A stretch of DNA of 32,220 bases. Origin: Candidatus Shapirobacteria bacterium (lineage in GTDB: Bacteria > Patescibacteriota > Microgenomatia > UBA12405). This document shows positions 20,171 to 28,710 of this stretch, one piece after another (within the stretch, counting starts at the first letter, position 1; every line of letters begins with the position of its first letter). Below the pieces are notes generated by a model. The model saw only the letters and a program-made list of their open reading frames with translations, did no database searches and was not told where the DNA came from. Where the stretch lies: NCBI GenBank assembly GCA_028700345.1, contig JAQVSW010000002.1:1-32220 (forward strand), written 5' to 3'. The position numbers were made by a program, and so were the translations under genes.

Positions 20171-21418
20171 ATGAATAACAATAAAACACAAACATTAAAA
20201 GGTTTTCGGGATTTTTTGCCCGAGACCATGGCCGTTCGCAATTATGTCAAAAATCTCTTTATTGAGACTTTTGAAACTTTCGGTTTCGAACCTCTCGAAA
20301 CCCCAGCTCTTGAATACTCATCAGTTTTAAAAGGTAAATACAACAACGAAACAGATGAAAAATTAGGCTATTTCTTTAAAGATAATGGTGATCGTGAAAT
20401 TGGCCTACGTTACGACTTAACCGTCCCCACAGCTAAAGTTTTAGCAATCTATGGTCCTCAAATTCCGCTACCCTTCAAACGCTATCAAATTCAACCAGTT
20501 TGGCGTGCCGATAATACTCAAAAGGGTCGCTATCGCGAATTTATTCAATGTGACATTGACACTTTTGGTACCAATTCTCCAACTACCGACGCTGAAATAA
20601 TTTCTATTATTTACACTGCAACACAAAAATTAAATTTTAAAGAATTTACTATTCGAATTAACAGTCGTTCTGTATTATTAGATCTTCTAGCCCAAAGTGG
20701 TATTATCGAAAATCAAAATTCGGCTCTCCAAAGTCTCGATAAATTCCAAAAGATAGGTGAAGAAGGAGTTAAAAAAGAACTCATTAATAAAGATTTCACT
20801 CAGGCTCAAATTGATTCGCTATTTAAATACATCAAAGAGGCTAAAGCAGACGAAAGACTAAAAGCTGTATTTACCGCTATTAAAACTTTTGGTGTGCCAG
20901 AAGAATTCTATGTTTTCGATCCTACTCTTGTCCGAGGTTGTGATTATTATACTGGCACTATTTTTGAAACAACCGTTAAAGAACCAAAAATAGGATCTAT
21001 CGGCGGTGGTGGACGTTACGACAAATTAATAGAAACGCTTGGTGGCCCGGATATCCCTGCCGTTGGCTATAGTTTTGGCCTAGAACCAATTATTGATTGC
21101 ATTAATGAACTCAACTTATTACCTAATTTACCCAAAACTAAGACCAAAATTATGGTTGCTAATTTTGGTGAAAAAACCTTAAATAAATCATTAGAGCTCA
21201 CTTCTCTTCTCCGTCAAAACAATGTTCCGACTATTTTTTATCCAGATAGTGACAAAATTGGCAAACAGTTTAAGTATGCTTCCTCCAAAAATATTCCCTT
21301 TGTCGCTCTTATCGGCGAGGATGAGTTAATCAAAAACATCGTCACCATCAAAAATATGTCTACGAGTGAGCAAAAAACTATTTCCCAAAACGAAATCGTA
21401 GATTTTATGTTAAAATAA
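20171..21418 (+). CDS. hisS: Histidyl-tRNA synthetase
   Basis: A 415-residue class II synthetase. It begins GFRDFLPETMAVRNYV and has the HisRS motifs LRYDLTVPTAK, PVWRADNTQKGRYREFIQCD (motif 2), LVRGCDYYTGTIFE (His-A) and GSIGGGGRYDKL followed by VGYSFGLEPI (motif 3). An anticodon-binding domain follows (about residues 325-415). It charges tRNA-His, whose gene lies 1.3 kb upstream behind a His-sensing attenuator. There is no SD at the ATG. A TACAAT at 20151-20156 could be a weak -10. rpmE follows after 5 nt. Confidence 0.96.
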   Translation: MNNNKTQTLKGFRDFLPETMAVRNYVKNLFIETFETFGFEPLETPALEYSSVLKGKYNNETDEKLGYFFKDNGDREIGLRYDLTVPTAKVLAIYGPQIPLPFKRYQIQPVWRADNTQKGRYREFIQCDIDTFGTNSPTTDAEIISIIYTATQKLNFKEFTIRINSRSVLLDLLAQSGIIENQNSALQSLDKFQKIGEEGVKKELINKDFTQAQIDSLFKYIKEAKADERLKAVFTAIKTFGVPEEFYVFDPTLVRGCDYYTGTIFETTVKEPKIGSIGGGGRYDKLIETLGGPDIPAVGYSFGLEPIIDCINELNLLPNLPKTKTKIMVANFGEKTLNKSLELTSLLRQNNVPTIFYPDSDKIGKQFKYASSKNIPFVALIGEDELIKNIVTIKNMSTSEQKTISQNEIVDFMLK

Positions 21419-21423
21419 ACCCT

Positions 21424-21690
21424 ATGAAACAAGGAATTCATCCCACTTACCACTCTGATTGTCAGGTTACCTGTGCCTGTGGCAACAAATTTACTACCGG
21501 CTCTACTCTTCCTAAAATCGAGGTCGAAGTTTGTAGCAAATGTCATCCCTTCTTTACCGGTCAACACAAATTTGTTGATATCAAGGGTAGAATTGATAAA
21601 TTTAAAGAAAAACAAGCTCAGGGAGTCGCCTACAAAGCCAAAAAAGACGCTAAAACCGCTAAAAAGACCAAAGATAAAAAAAATAATTAG
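21424..21690 (+). CDS. rpmE: 50S ribosomal protein L31
   Basis: An 88-residue protein starting KQGIHPTYH, with the zinc-binding cysteines in CACGNKF and VCSKCHPFFTG and the family end block GRIDKF. This is the Cys-containing (C+) form. About 20 extra Lys/Ala-rich residues form the tail. It lies between hisS (5 nt) and prfA (92 nt). The rpmE-prfA neighbourhood is common in bacteria and supports the prfA call. Confidence 0.96.
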   Translation: MKQGIHPTYHSDCQVTCACGNKFTTGSTLPKIEVEVCSKCHPFFTGQHKFVDIKGRIDKFKEKQAQGVAYKAKKDAKTAKKTKDKKNN

Positions 21691-21697
21691 CTATTTC

Positions 21698-21737
21698 AAA
21701 CCGTCTGACTATAATTAAATTATATTTAGGCGGTTTT
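21698..21737 (+). terminator. Weak terminator-like hairpin between rpmE and prfA
   Basis: AAACCGTCT (21698-21706) pairs with AGGCGGTTT (21728-21736) with one T-G wobble. TATAAT and ATTATA inside the loop can add a second short stem. Only four T residues follow, so termination would be partial at best. Confidence 0.4.
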
Positions 21738-21782
21738 ATATTTACCAATTACTATTAAACTAATAAACTATTTATCTAAATA

Positions 21783-22520
21783 ATGCCAACTATTAATCCC
21801 AATATTGCCATTCTCGAGTTTAGGCCAGGTCCAGGTGGTCAGGAATCAGCCCTCTGGATGGGTGATTTAATGCGCATGTACATTCGCTACTCAGAAAAAA
21901 TTAGCTGGAAGGTCAACTACCTCGACAATGATATTTTAAAGATAAGTGGCCTTGACGCCTTTAATCAGCTTAAATGGGAAACCGGCACTCATCGAGTTCA
22001 ACGTATTCCCATTACTGAAAAACACGGTCGTATCCAAACTTCAACAGCTGCTGTCGCAGTTTATCCTCAAATAACCACCAGTGATATCATCATTAATCCT
22101 GATGATATCGAAATGACCGCCTCTCGTGCCGGCGGCAATGGTGGTCAAAATGTCAACAAAGTCTCGACCGCCGTTCGAATTCTCCACAAACCCACCGGCC
22201 TCACTTTTTCCGTCCGTCAAGAACGCTCTCAAGAGCAAAATCGGGCTATTGCCATGGATTTACTCAAAGCCAAATTATGGCAGCTTGAAGAAGATAGAAA
22301 AACAGAAAAACTCGGAACCACCAGAGAAAAAGTTGGGCTCGCTATGCGGGCTGATAAAATTCGGACCTACAACTACGCTCGAAATCAAATCAAGGACCAT
22401 CGTCTTGAAAAAGATTTTAATTTAACTAAATGTCTAAACGGTGATCTTTACGATCTTCTTCTTGAATTAACTATCTTAGACGAACCTATCTCTAATTCTT
22501 CTTCTCCAAAACAACCTTAA
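21783..22520 (+). CDS. prfA: Peptide chain release factor 1 lacking domain 1
   Basis: 245 residues against about 360 for RF1. The protein starts at the beginning of domain 2 (ILEFRPGPGGQESALWMGDL). It keeps the codon-recognition motif PIT in HRVQRIPITEKHGRI (PxT type, so RF1 rather than the SPF of RF2), the catalytic GGQ in AGGNGGQNVNKVST and the RAxKIRTYNY block. The N-terminal helical domain that contacts the ribosomal stalk and RF3 is absent. The 92 nt upstream hold only a hairpin, so it is not a split or frameshifted gene. No prmC follows. The 3' end overlaps the convergent htrA gene by 29 nt. No SD. Confidence 0.92.
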   Translation: MPTINPNIAILEFRPGPGGQESALWMGDLMRMYIRYSEKISWKVNYLDNDILKISGLDAFNQLKWETGTHRVQRIPITEKHGRIQTSTAAVAVYPQITTSDIIINPDDIEMTASRAGGNGGQNVNKVSTAVRILHKPTGLTFSVRQERSQEQNRAIAMDLLKAKLWQLEEDRKTEKLGTTREKVGLAMRADKIRTYNYARNQIKDHRLEKDFNLTKCLNGDLYDLLLELTILDEPISNSSSPKQP

Positions 22521-23622
22521 CTTCCATTTCTTTTTTATCTCTCCAGATTTTTAAATCGATACTCTCCCCTATTTTCTTTTTATTAACATAAGTAGCCAGA
22601 ACTATATTTTCTTTAATAATATTTTTTCCATCAACCTCAAAAATAATATCTCCAATTTTAATATCCGCTTTCTCAGCTGGACTTCCGCTAACAATTCCCT
22701 GAACATAAACTCCAGCCGGCACTTCATTTAATAGTGCAGACTCCTTGGTTATCATGGCATAGGTTACTCCGAGGTACGGTCTCTCAAATTGTCCCGTGCT
22801 ATTAAATATCTCGATTGATTCTTTAACAATATTTATCGGTAGAGCAAAACCAATACTCTGAGCCGCCTGTGATACTGCCACATTGACTCCAATCACTTCA
22901 CCAATTGAATTTAAAAGTGGACCCCCTGAATTACCTGGATTAATCGCCGCATCAGTCTGAATTACATTATCCAGTTTTTCTGAGCCAAGAAGTCCACTCG
23001 AAGCCACAATCCCTCTCCCTAGACCAGAAATCACTCCCTTAGTCACTGTAGAACGAAATTCACCCAGAGCTGTTCCAATAGCAATTACCGTTTGCCCCAC
23101 CTTTAATTTATCTGAATCTCCCAGCTTTACCGGAGTTAAGTCACTTTTATTAATCTTTAGAATAGCCAGATCATTAATTGGATCACGGTAAATATTAACC
23201 ACTTCAATTTCTTCATCTTTGCCAATAATTATTTTGTATTTTGCCTCACTGTCAGATACTACATGCTTATTAGTAACTACAAGACCATCTTTACTAATAA
23301 TAAATCCAGTGCCAATATCTTGTTCAATTTGCTTTGTTTCTGAATTTTGCCGAGGAATATTAAAAAAATCACCAAAAATATCAAAACTAAAGGGAAAAGC
23401 ATTTATCACCTGAGTTTTACTAATCGATACCGTTACTACACTCGGAGTTGCCTCTTCTACTACCTTTGTTACCACTGATTCTTCGTCAAGAATCGTCTGA
23501 CTATTTTTTATTTGAACATTTCCTTCTTTTAAAATCGACCATCTCCCAACGCTAAAAGCTCCCATCAGGATTATCCCTATTCCAATTCCCATCAGCAAAA
23601 TTCTAAAGTTACTATTTTTCAT
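22492..23622 (-). CDS. HtrA/DegP-type S1C serine protease with one PDZ domain
   Basis: A 376-residue protein with an N-terminal signal anchor (residues about 8-27), a trypsin-like domain with the full triad His120 (TNKHVV), Asp151 (DPINDLAIL) and Ser232 (INPGNSGGPL), and one C-terminal PDZ domain (about residues 280-372, containing GSPAEKADIKIGDII). The architecture is that of DegS or Gram-positive HtrA: membrane-tethered quality control of exported proteins. CtpA, another envelope protease, lies 22 nt upstream on the same strand, and the two probably form an operon. There is no SD. Confidence 0.95.
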   Translation of the reverse strand: MKNSNFRILLMGIGIGIILMGAFSVGRWSILKEGNVQIKNSQTILDEESVVTKVVEEATPSVVTVSISKTQVINAFPFSFDIFGDFFNIPRQNSETKQIEQDIGTGFIISKDGLVVTNKHVVSDSEAKYKIIIGKDEEIEVVNIYRDPINDLAILKINKSDLTPVKLGDSDKLKVGQTVIAIGTALGEFRSTVTKGVISGLGRGIVASSGLLGSEKLDNVIQTDAAINPGNSGGPLLNSIGEVIGVNVAVSQAAQSIGFALPINIVKESIEIFNSTGQFERPYLGVTYAMITKESALLNEVPAGVYVQGIVSGSPAEKADIKIGDIIFEVDGKNIIKENIVLATYVNKKKIGESIDLKIWRDKKEMEVKVVLEKKN

Positions 23623-23644
23623 ATAATAATTATTATCTAAAAAT

Positions 23645-24865
23645 TTATTTTAATAATTCCATTACTGCCCTGTCAAGCTGATTATCTTCCTTATCTTTGT
23701 TTTCAATATTCCACTTCTCCTCGACATCAGGCAACACTCCATCACCGTGAATATTTTTTCCGTCAGGCAATAACCACTTAGCAATTGTTACATGTAAACC
23801 CGATCCATCAGCAAAATCAATCGGCGATTGAACTGTTCCTTTACCAAAACTTTTCATTCCCACTAGTTTTCCTCGACCATATCCCTTAATTGCCCCAGCC
23901 AAAATTTCTGCCGCCGATGCCGATCCCTCATTTATCAAAACCATTAGCTTATCATTTAATAAATTTCCCCGGCTCTTATCAACCATATATTTCTCTTCTT
24001 TGCCGTCTGACGACTTTTGAGTCACCACTACCCCTTCTTTTATAAAATCAGAGGCGACAAGGACACTGGCCTGTAGATAACCACCAGGATTATTTCTTAA
24101 ATCAAGAATTATTCCTCCGAAATTACTTCCTTGCGACTTTTTTTTACTTATTATATCTTCCACAGCCTTGGGCCAATCACTATATATCTGTTCACTAAAT
24201 TTATACAATTTTATCCAAATTATACTTTTACCTTCTTTTTTTATCCATTCTGTCTCCATACTGGCCACCACAATATTATCTCTAATCAGTTTTACCTCAA
24301 AAGTATCCTTCTCCCCCTCACGGTACAATTTCAGAGTTACCTCACTTCCCACTTTTCCTCTTATCAGCTCTACCGCCTCCTCCAAAGTAATCCCGGCGGT
24401 ATCTTTATCAACATTATTTTCTTTATCAATAATTTTCAAAATCAAATCTCCCGCTCTTACCCCTGCCCTGTCAGCCGGAGTCTTTGCCAGCGGCGCCATC
24501 ACCGCTAAACTTTTTTCTTTATATCCTAGTTGTATGCCCACTCCCCCAAATTCGCCGGCCAAATCAGCGTTAGAACTTTTATTTTCTTTTGGTGGCAAAA
24601 AGACCGTATATGGATCTCCGAGAGCTGATACCATCCCCGAAATTGCCCCATAAGTCATCTCTTCATCTTTTATCTTTTCTTTTTCTAAAAACTCTTCTTC
24701 AAGCTTATCTTTTACCTTCCACATCAAGGATAAATCTAAAGCTTCGGTCTTATAATTACTCCCCAAGGTCTCAAGACCCACTGTTTTCCCAACTTTAAAA
24801 CTAACAAGAGATACTACGGAAAATAAGGCTAAAAATAAAAAAATGTTTCTTATCTGTCTTTGCAT
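23645..24865 (-). CDS. C-terminal processing peptidase (S41, CtpA type)
   Basis: A 406-residue protein: a signal anchor (residues about 7-24), an S41 N-terminal region with ALGDPYTVFLPP, a PDZ domain with GVGIQLGY and TPADRAGVRAGDLIL, and the catalytic domain. The Ser/Lys dyad is Ser317 in NEGSASAAEILAG and Lys342 in SFGKGTVQ, with LDLRNNPGG as the oxyanion-side motif. These enzymes trim C-termini of exported proteins and act in envelope maintenance. It is placed between htrA and a small unknown ORF behind the S6-SSB-S18 block. A GAGGT lies about 11 nt before the ATG and may be a poor SD. Confidence 0.95.
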   Translation of the reverse strand: MQRQIRNIFLFLALFSVVSLVSFKVGKTVGLETLGSNYKTEALDLSLMWKVKDKLEEEFLEKEKIKDEEMTYGAISGMVSALGDPYTVFLPPKENKSSNADLAGEFGGVGIQLGYKEKSLAVMAPLAKTPADRAGVRAGDLILKIIDKENNVDKDTAGITLEEAVELIRGKVGSEVTLKLYREGEKDTFEVKLIRDNIVVASMETEWIKKEGKSIIWIKLYKFSEQIYSDWPKAVEDIISKKKSQGSNFGGIILDLRNNPGGYLQASVLVASDFIKEGVVVTQKSSDGKEEKYMVDKSRGNLLNDKLMVLINEGSASAAEILAGAIKGYGRGKLVGMKSFGKGTVQSPIDFADGSGLHVTIAKWLLPDGKNIHGDGVLPDVEEKWNIENKDKEDNQLDRAVMELLK

Positions 24866-24874
24866 TAATCTATT

Positions 24875-25102
24875 TTACCTCAACTTATCCCACTCGTCCT
24901 TGTTTACTTTTTTTACCGGAACCTCACTTTCATGACAAAGATCACTAATTTCTAAACATATTATTCCTTTAACCTCAATTACTTCCGCTTTAGTTAAAAT
25001 ACTCTCGTCAAGCTTACTTACTTTTATAAGCTTATCTTTTGCCTCATGAGTTAAATCAGACAATTTTTCAACTTTCTGTCGCCACAATTTTCCTTTTATC
25101 AT
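24875..25102 (-). CDS. Small protein of unknown function
   Basis: A 75-residue protein between rpsR (9 nt upstream) and the CtpA gene (9 nt downstream), in the same direction and with tight spacing. This supports a real gene. It is hydrophilic, with a Lys-rich helical start (MIKGKLWRQKVEKLSDL), then two likely beta strands (AEVIEVKGIICLEI) and a Lys/Glu tail. It has no transmembrane segment and no recognised motif. Two Cys residues at about positions 49 and 56 are not arranged as a metal site. Confidence 0.55.
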   Translation of the reverse strand: MIKGKLWRQKVEKLSDLTHEAKDKLIKVSKLDESILTKAEVIEVKGIICLEISDLCHESEVPVKKVNKDEWDKLR

Positions 25103-25111
25103 GCTTCTATC

Positions 25112-25369
25112 TTACTCTTCAGTGGCACTGTATGGCAACAGACCCAGTTCTCTTGCCTCTTTAATGACCACAGATAGCTTTCTTTGGTGCTTCATACAGA
25201 CTCCGCTTGCCTGAGCCGACATAATTCGACATCGAGGCGTCAAATACTCTCTAAGCTTTTCAAAATCACGCCAGTTAGGATCTTTTTTACTTTTGCAAAA
25301 AAAACAATCTTTACCCCTGCCCTTAAGTCTGGTTAAACGATTTCGATCTTTTCTTTGTGTTTTTTTCAT
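25112..25369 (-). CDS. rpsR: 30S ribosomal protein S18
   Basis: An 85-residue protein with the S18 core YLTPRCRIMSAQASGVCMKHQRKLSVVIKEAR (signature segment CMKHQRKLSVVIKEARELG) and the usual basic start. Cys22, Cys25, Cys47 and Cys58 plus His61 could bind zinc, as in the Cys-containing form of S18. The ATG overlaps the ssb stop by 4 nt, and rpsF-ssb-rpsR is the classical gene order. Confidence 0.95.
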   Translation of the reverse strand: MKKTQRKDRNRLTRLKGRGKDCFFCKSKKDPNWRDFEKLREYLTPRCRIMSAQASGVCMKHQRKLSVVIKEARELGLLPYSATEE

Positions 25370-25863
25370 TTTGTTTCTTCAACTGGTACTTCTGGAGTCT
25401 CCTCGCTCATTCCAATGTCATCAGGAATAACAATATCTTCTATAGCTCCATTATTTAAATCCATGGATTCTTCGGCAATATTAGCTTCACTAGGATTAGG
25501 GTGGGTGGCTGATTGCATCCCTACTCCCCTATTGTCGAGAATAATCATATCTTCAATTACTATTTCTGAAACTTGTTTTCTAACATTAGCCGCATCAGTA
25601 ATTTCCCGGTATTGAATTCTACCTTCAACATAAATTCTTCTCCCTTTGGCAAGCAGCTGAGAACAGAGCTCAGCCAGTTTATTCCAAGCAACAATTCGGT
25701 GAAATTGAGCATCTTCTTTTTTCTCACCTTGTTTTGTAATCCAAACCCGATTAGTAGCCAGACCAAAAGATACCACCGCCATTCCGGCAGGTGTATATCT
25801 AAGCTCTGGATCACGAGTTAAATTACCAATTAACATTACCTTATTTAGACATCGACTAGGCAT
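25366..25863 (-). CDS. ssb: Single-stranded DNA-binding protein
   Basis: A 165-residue protein with the SSB OB fold: LNKVMLIGNLTRDPELRYTPAG (core MLIGNLTRDPELRYTP, residues about 10-25), VSFGLATNR, FHRIVAWNKLAEL and GRRIYVEGRIQYRE. The C-terminal third is acidic and disordered but ends PEVPVEETK rather than the usual DDDIPF-type tip that docks partner proteins. A GAGGG lies 7 nt before the ATG, one of the better SDs in the window. It sits between rpsF and rpsR, as in most bacteria. Confidence 0.95.
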   Translation of the reverse strand: MPSRCLNKVMLIGNLTRDPELRYTPAGMAVVSFGLATNRVWITKQGEKKEDAQFHRIVAWNKLAELCSQLLAKGRRIYVEGRIQYREITDAANVRKQVSEIVIEDMIILDNRGVGMQSATHPNPSEANIAEESMDLNNGAIEDIVIPDDIGMSEETPEVPVEETK

Positions 25864-25882
25864 TTTTTATCCCTCTTCTTCT

Positions 25883-26179
25883 TTAAATTTTTAATATTAA
25901 ATAACGAATAATATTCGTTTCCCGGTTTAAAAACAATTTAAATTCTTTGGATTTTATTGGCTTATTTCCTCCAATCGTAAAAACCCAAAAATCACCTTTT
26001 TCCTGATCCTTTATTTTATAGCTCAAAACTTTACTGCCCATATCTTCGCGATTTTCCACTTTAAAATCCAATCCTAAAATTTTGTCTTCAATTTGCTTGA
26101 TGCTTTTTTCTTTTTCTTTTGACTCGGCTTTAGGGTTTAAAACCACAATCACCTCGTACTTATAATTGCTCTCTTTCAT
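25883..26179 (-). CDS. rpsF: 30S ribosomal protein S6
   Basis: A 98-residue protein with the S6 ferredoxin-like fold pattern: YKYEVIVVLNPKAES, KVENREDMGSKVLSYKIKDQEKGDFWVF (core DMGSKVLSYKIKDQEKGDFW) and LNRETNIIRYLILK, which matches the usual L-x-x-x-x-x-VLRYL-V-x end. S6 pairs with S18 on the 30S platform, and S18 is encoded two genes downstream. It lies 6 nt after the cysS stop. Confidence 0.92.
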   Translation of the reverse strand: MKESNYKYEVIVVLNPKAESKEKEKSIKQIEDKILGLDFKVENREDMGSKVLSYKIKDQEKGDFWVFTIGGNKPIKSKEFKLFLNRETNIIRYLILKI

Positions 26180-26185
26180 CGAAGT

Positions 26186-27565
26186 TTAGCTTAACATGAT
26201 TCTTTTAATTTTACAATCATCTTTTGTATCTTCCACTAAATATCCTTTTTCTTTGATTAAATCTCTCAATCTATCCGCCTCAACCCAGTTTTTATTAATC
26301 TTGGCTTCCGTCCTCTTTTGGACCAAATCCTTAATCTCCTCAGGAATTTCCTCTTCAAGAATATCTTTATCAAAACTTAATCCAAGTACTTTATCAAAAT
26401 CAAGTAAAGTCGCTTTTTTATCCGCCAAATCTAAATCTGATTTAACCATTTTCCAGACCACAGCCAAAGCCTCTGGCATAGCTAAATCATCACTTATTTT
26501 TTCTATAAATTTACTTTTCCATTTCTCACTTACTTTTCCCTTTTTTTGATCTTCATTTATTATCTCTCTTAATTTATTTAAAGCTGTCTCAGCTGCTCGA
26601 AGTGATTCTAAGGAAAAAACTAAACCATTTCTATAATGAGAGCTTAATACTAAATATCGATAAGATAACGGATCATAACCCATTTCTTCTAGTTGTTTCA
26701 ATGTATATACATTTCCCAAACTCTTACTCATTTTTCCTTTTTTTAAAGTCAACCAAGCATTATGCATCCAATAGTTGGCCGTCTGATGACCAAAAGCAGC
26801 ATATCCCTGGGCAATTTCGTTTGTATGATGTACCCCTATGTGCTCAATTCCACCCGTATGAATATCAAATTTTTCTCCTAAATATTTTGTCGACATCGCC
26901 GTACACTCAGCGTGCCAGCCCGGAAAACCTTCACCCCATGGACTGGGCCATTTCATAATATGATTCGGTTGATTAGTCACCCAAAGTAAAAAATCCCAAG
27001 GCTGCTTTTTTTCCTGGTCCACCTCTACTCTAGATCCACTATTCATTTCCTCTAATTTTAAATTTGCAAATTTAGCGTAATCTTTATATTTTGCCGTATC
27101 ATAAACTAAACCAGTTTTTGTCTGATAAGCAAATCCATTTTTTTCTATTTTTTTAGCCAGTTCAATTTGCTCCGGAATATGTTCAGTCGCTTTTGGAGAT
27201 ATGTCTGGTCTTATGTTAAGTAATTTCAGACTATCTCGATACTGCTCCTCATATTTTCGAGCAATTTCCCAGACTGTTAAATCTTCTCTCTTCGCCCCCT
27301 TTTCCATTTTATCTTCACCTTCATCTGCATCTGAAGTATTATGTCCAACATCCGTTATATTTACCACCCAAGTAACTTGGTAACCTAAATATCTCAAAGT
27401 TCTAACTAAGATATCCCAAATCGTAAAAGCATACATATTACCTATGTGTTGATTCCAATACACCGTTGGACCGCAAGAATATATTCCCACTTTTCCAGGA
27501 ATAATCGGTTTAAATTCTTCTTTTTTTCTCTTTACTGTATTATAAAAATAAACTTTTTTATCCAT
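26186..27565 (-). CDS. cysS: Cysteinyl-tRNA synthetase
   Basis: A 459-residue class I synthetase. The HIGH motif is QHIGNMYAF, the usual HIGN form in CysRS, with YSCGPTVYW before it supplying a zinc Cys. The other zinc ligands are in GWHAECTAMS and HTGGIEHIGVHHTNE. The KMSKS loop is GKMSKSLGN. A DALR-like helical anticodon domain ends the protein (residues about 340-459). It charges tRNA-Cys. It is followed by rpsF after 6 nt and preceded by the charged unknown gene after 2 nt, so it is part of the long minus-strand run. Confidence 0.96.
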   Translation of the reverse strand: MDKKVYFYNTVKRKKEEFKPIIPGKVGIYSCGPTVYWNQHIGNMYAFTIWDILVRTLRYLGYQVTWVVNITDVGHNTSDADEGEDKMEKGAKREDLTVWEIARKYEEQYRDSLKLLNIRPDISPKATEHIPEQIELAKKIEKNGFAYQTKTGLVYDTAKYKDYAKFANLKLEEMNSGSRVEVDQEKKQPWDFLLWVTNQPNHIMKWPSPWGEGFPGWHAECTAMSTKYLGEKFDIHTGGIEHIGVHHTNEIAQGYAAFGHQTANYWMHNAWLTLKKGKMSKSLGNVYTLKQLEEMGYDPLSYRYLVLSSHYRNGLVFSLESLRAAETALNKLREIINEDQKKGKVSEKWKSKFIEKISDDLAMPEALAVVWKMVKSDLDLADKKATLLDFDKVLGLSFDKDILEEEIPEEIKDLVQKRTEAKINKNWVEADRLRDLIKEKGYLVEDTKDDCKIKRIMLS

Positions 27566-27567
27566 CT

Positions 27568-28059
27568 TTAGTCAATTTTACCACCCTTAAACTCACTTGT
27601 TTGCGACATTTGGCTGGCATCAGGTTGCTGTTTCTTTCTTTTTCCTGGAGTAAATTGAGTCTTTGCCGCTTCTCTTTTTACGTTTCCCGGCATATCAACC
27701 AAATTTTCTCTCTCTCTTTCCTCTATTTCTCTTTGTACTCTAATTTTTTCTAAAAATTCCTTCTCTTTATCTTCTTCACTATTTTCCTTTTCAACTACTA
27801 TCTCTTTAATCTCCGCCTCCACATTTCTTCCCGGAATATTTTTTATTTTTTCTAATTCTTCTTGTTTTTTTCTTTCATCTTCAGCCCTAGCTTTGGCCAT
27901 TTCTTCTTCACTCATCGGCCTGGCATTACCCACCAGTTCTTGTCCCGTAATAATAGTATTAAGCACCTCAGTTGCTTGCTTTGTTCCCTCTTTAATTGTT
28001 TCTACTCCGATCTCCCCCACTCCCTTCAATACTTTTTTAGGAATATTATTATCATCCAT
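27568..28059 (-). CDS. Highly charged protein of unknown function
   Basis: A 163-residue protein with an amphipathic N-terminal part (residues 1-45), then a Lys/Glu-rich helical stretch (about 48-130, with EEEMAKARAEDERKKQEELE as an example) likely to form a coiled coil or single alpha helix. The tail is Gly/Lys/Gln-rich and ends EFKGGKID. There is no transmembrane segment or catalytic motif, and I do not recognise the family. It stands 40 nt downstream of recR and 2 nt upstream of cysS in the same direction, which supports a real gene. The ATG has no SD. Confidence 0.6.
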   Translation of the reverse strand: MDDNNIPKKVLKGVGEIGVETIKEGTKQATEVLNTIITGQELVGNARPMSEEEMAKARAEDERKKQEELEKIKNIPGRNVEAEIKEIVVEKENSEEDKEKEFLEKIRVQREIEERERENLVDMPGNVKREAAKTQFTPGKRKKQQPDASQMSQTSEFKGGKID

Positions 28060-28099
28060 ATATACAATTATCTAAAATCTAGTCTCTAAAATCTAGTCT

Positions 28100-28705
28100 C
28101 TATATCTCTCTCCTTCCTTCAAAAGCCCTCGATAAAGTCACCTGATCTGCAAAACCTAGCTCTGCCCCCATTGGCAGTCCACTCCCAATTCTAGTTACCT
28201 TTCCTTTAAAATTAATCCCTTCTAATTTTTTCTTAATATATAAAGCTGTTCCCTCACCCTCAATAGTTGGATTGGTAGCCAAAATAATTTCTTCGATTCC
28301 ATCATTCTCCACCCGAGAAAGTAGCTCATTAATTTTAAGATCATCAGGTCCAACATGGTCAAGAGGGTTAATAACTCCCCCCAGTACATGGTAAAGACCC
28401 TTATAGCCTCCTATCGACTCTATAGCCATTACCTCATCGGCTCTTTCAATCACACAAATTTGTTTTTGGTTACGCTGCTTATCTTGGCAAATTTCACAAA
28501 CATCATCCTCTCCTACTCCAAAACAAATCCGGCAAATTTTGATTTTTTTCTTTAAATTAGTAATTGAATCAGCCAATTTTTCCGAAAAATTATCAGGGAC
28601 TGCCAGTAAATAAAATCCGAGTCTGGCCGCGCTTTTTGGACCAATTCCCGGAAGTCTCGATAAATTTTCAATTACCTCGTTCAAGGCTTTAGGTAACTTT
28701 CTCAT
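28100..28705 (-). CDS. recR: Recombination protein RecR
   Basis: A 201-residue protein. A helix-hairpin-helix at the N-terminus (LSRLPGIGPKSAARLGFYLL, about residues 15-34) is followed by a four-Cys zinc finger (CRICFGVGEDDVCEIC) and a TOPRIM domain with CVIERADEVMAIE and ATNPTIEGEGTALYI. The C-terminal TRIGSGLPMGAELGFAD is the RecR signature. It acts with RecF/RecO in loading RecA at gaps. It belongs to the dnaX-ybaB-recR cluster, with 5 nt between ybaB and recR. Confidence 0.96.
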   Translation of the reverse strand: MRKLPKALNEVIENLSRLPGIGPKSAARLGFYLLAVPDNFSEKLADSITNLKKKIKICRICFGVGEDDVCEICQDKQRNQKQICVIERADEVMAIESIGGYKGLYHVLGGVINPLDHVGPDDLKINELLSRVENDGIEEIILATNPTIEGEGTALYIKKKLEGINFKGKVTRIGSGLPMGAELGFADQVTLSRAFEGRREI

Positions 28706-28710
28706 TTATT

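Noticed and set aside
24131..24653. Two long + strand ORFs opposite the CtpA gene
   Set aside because: Antisense shadows of a gene with a full S41 catalytic signature.
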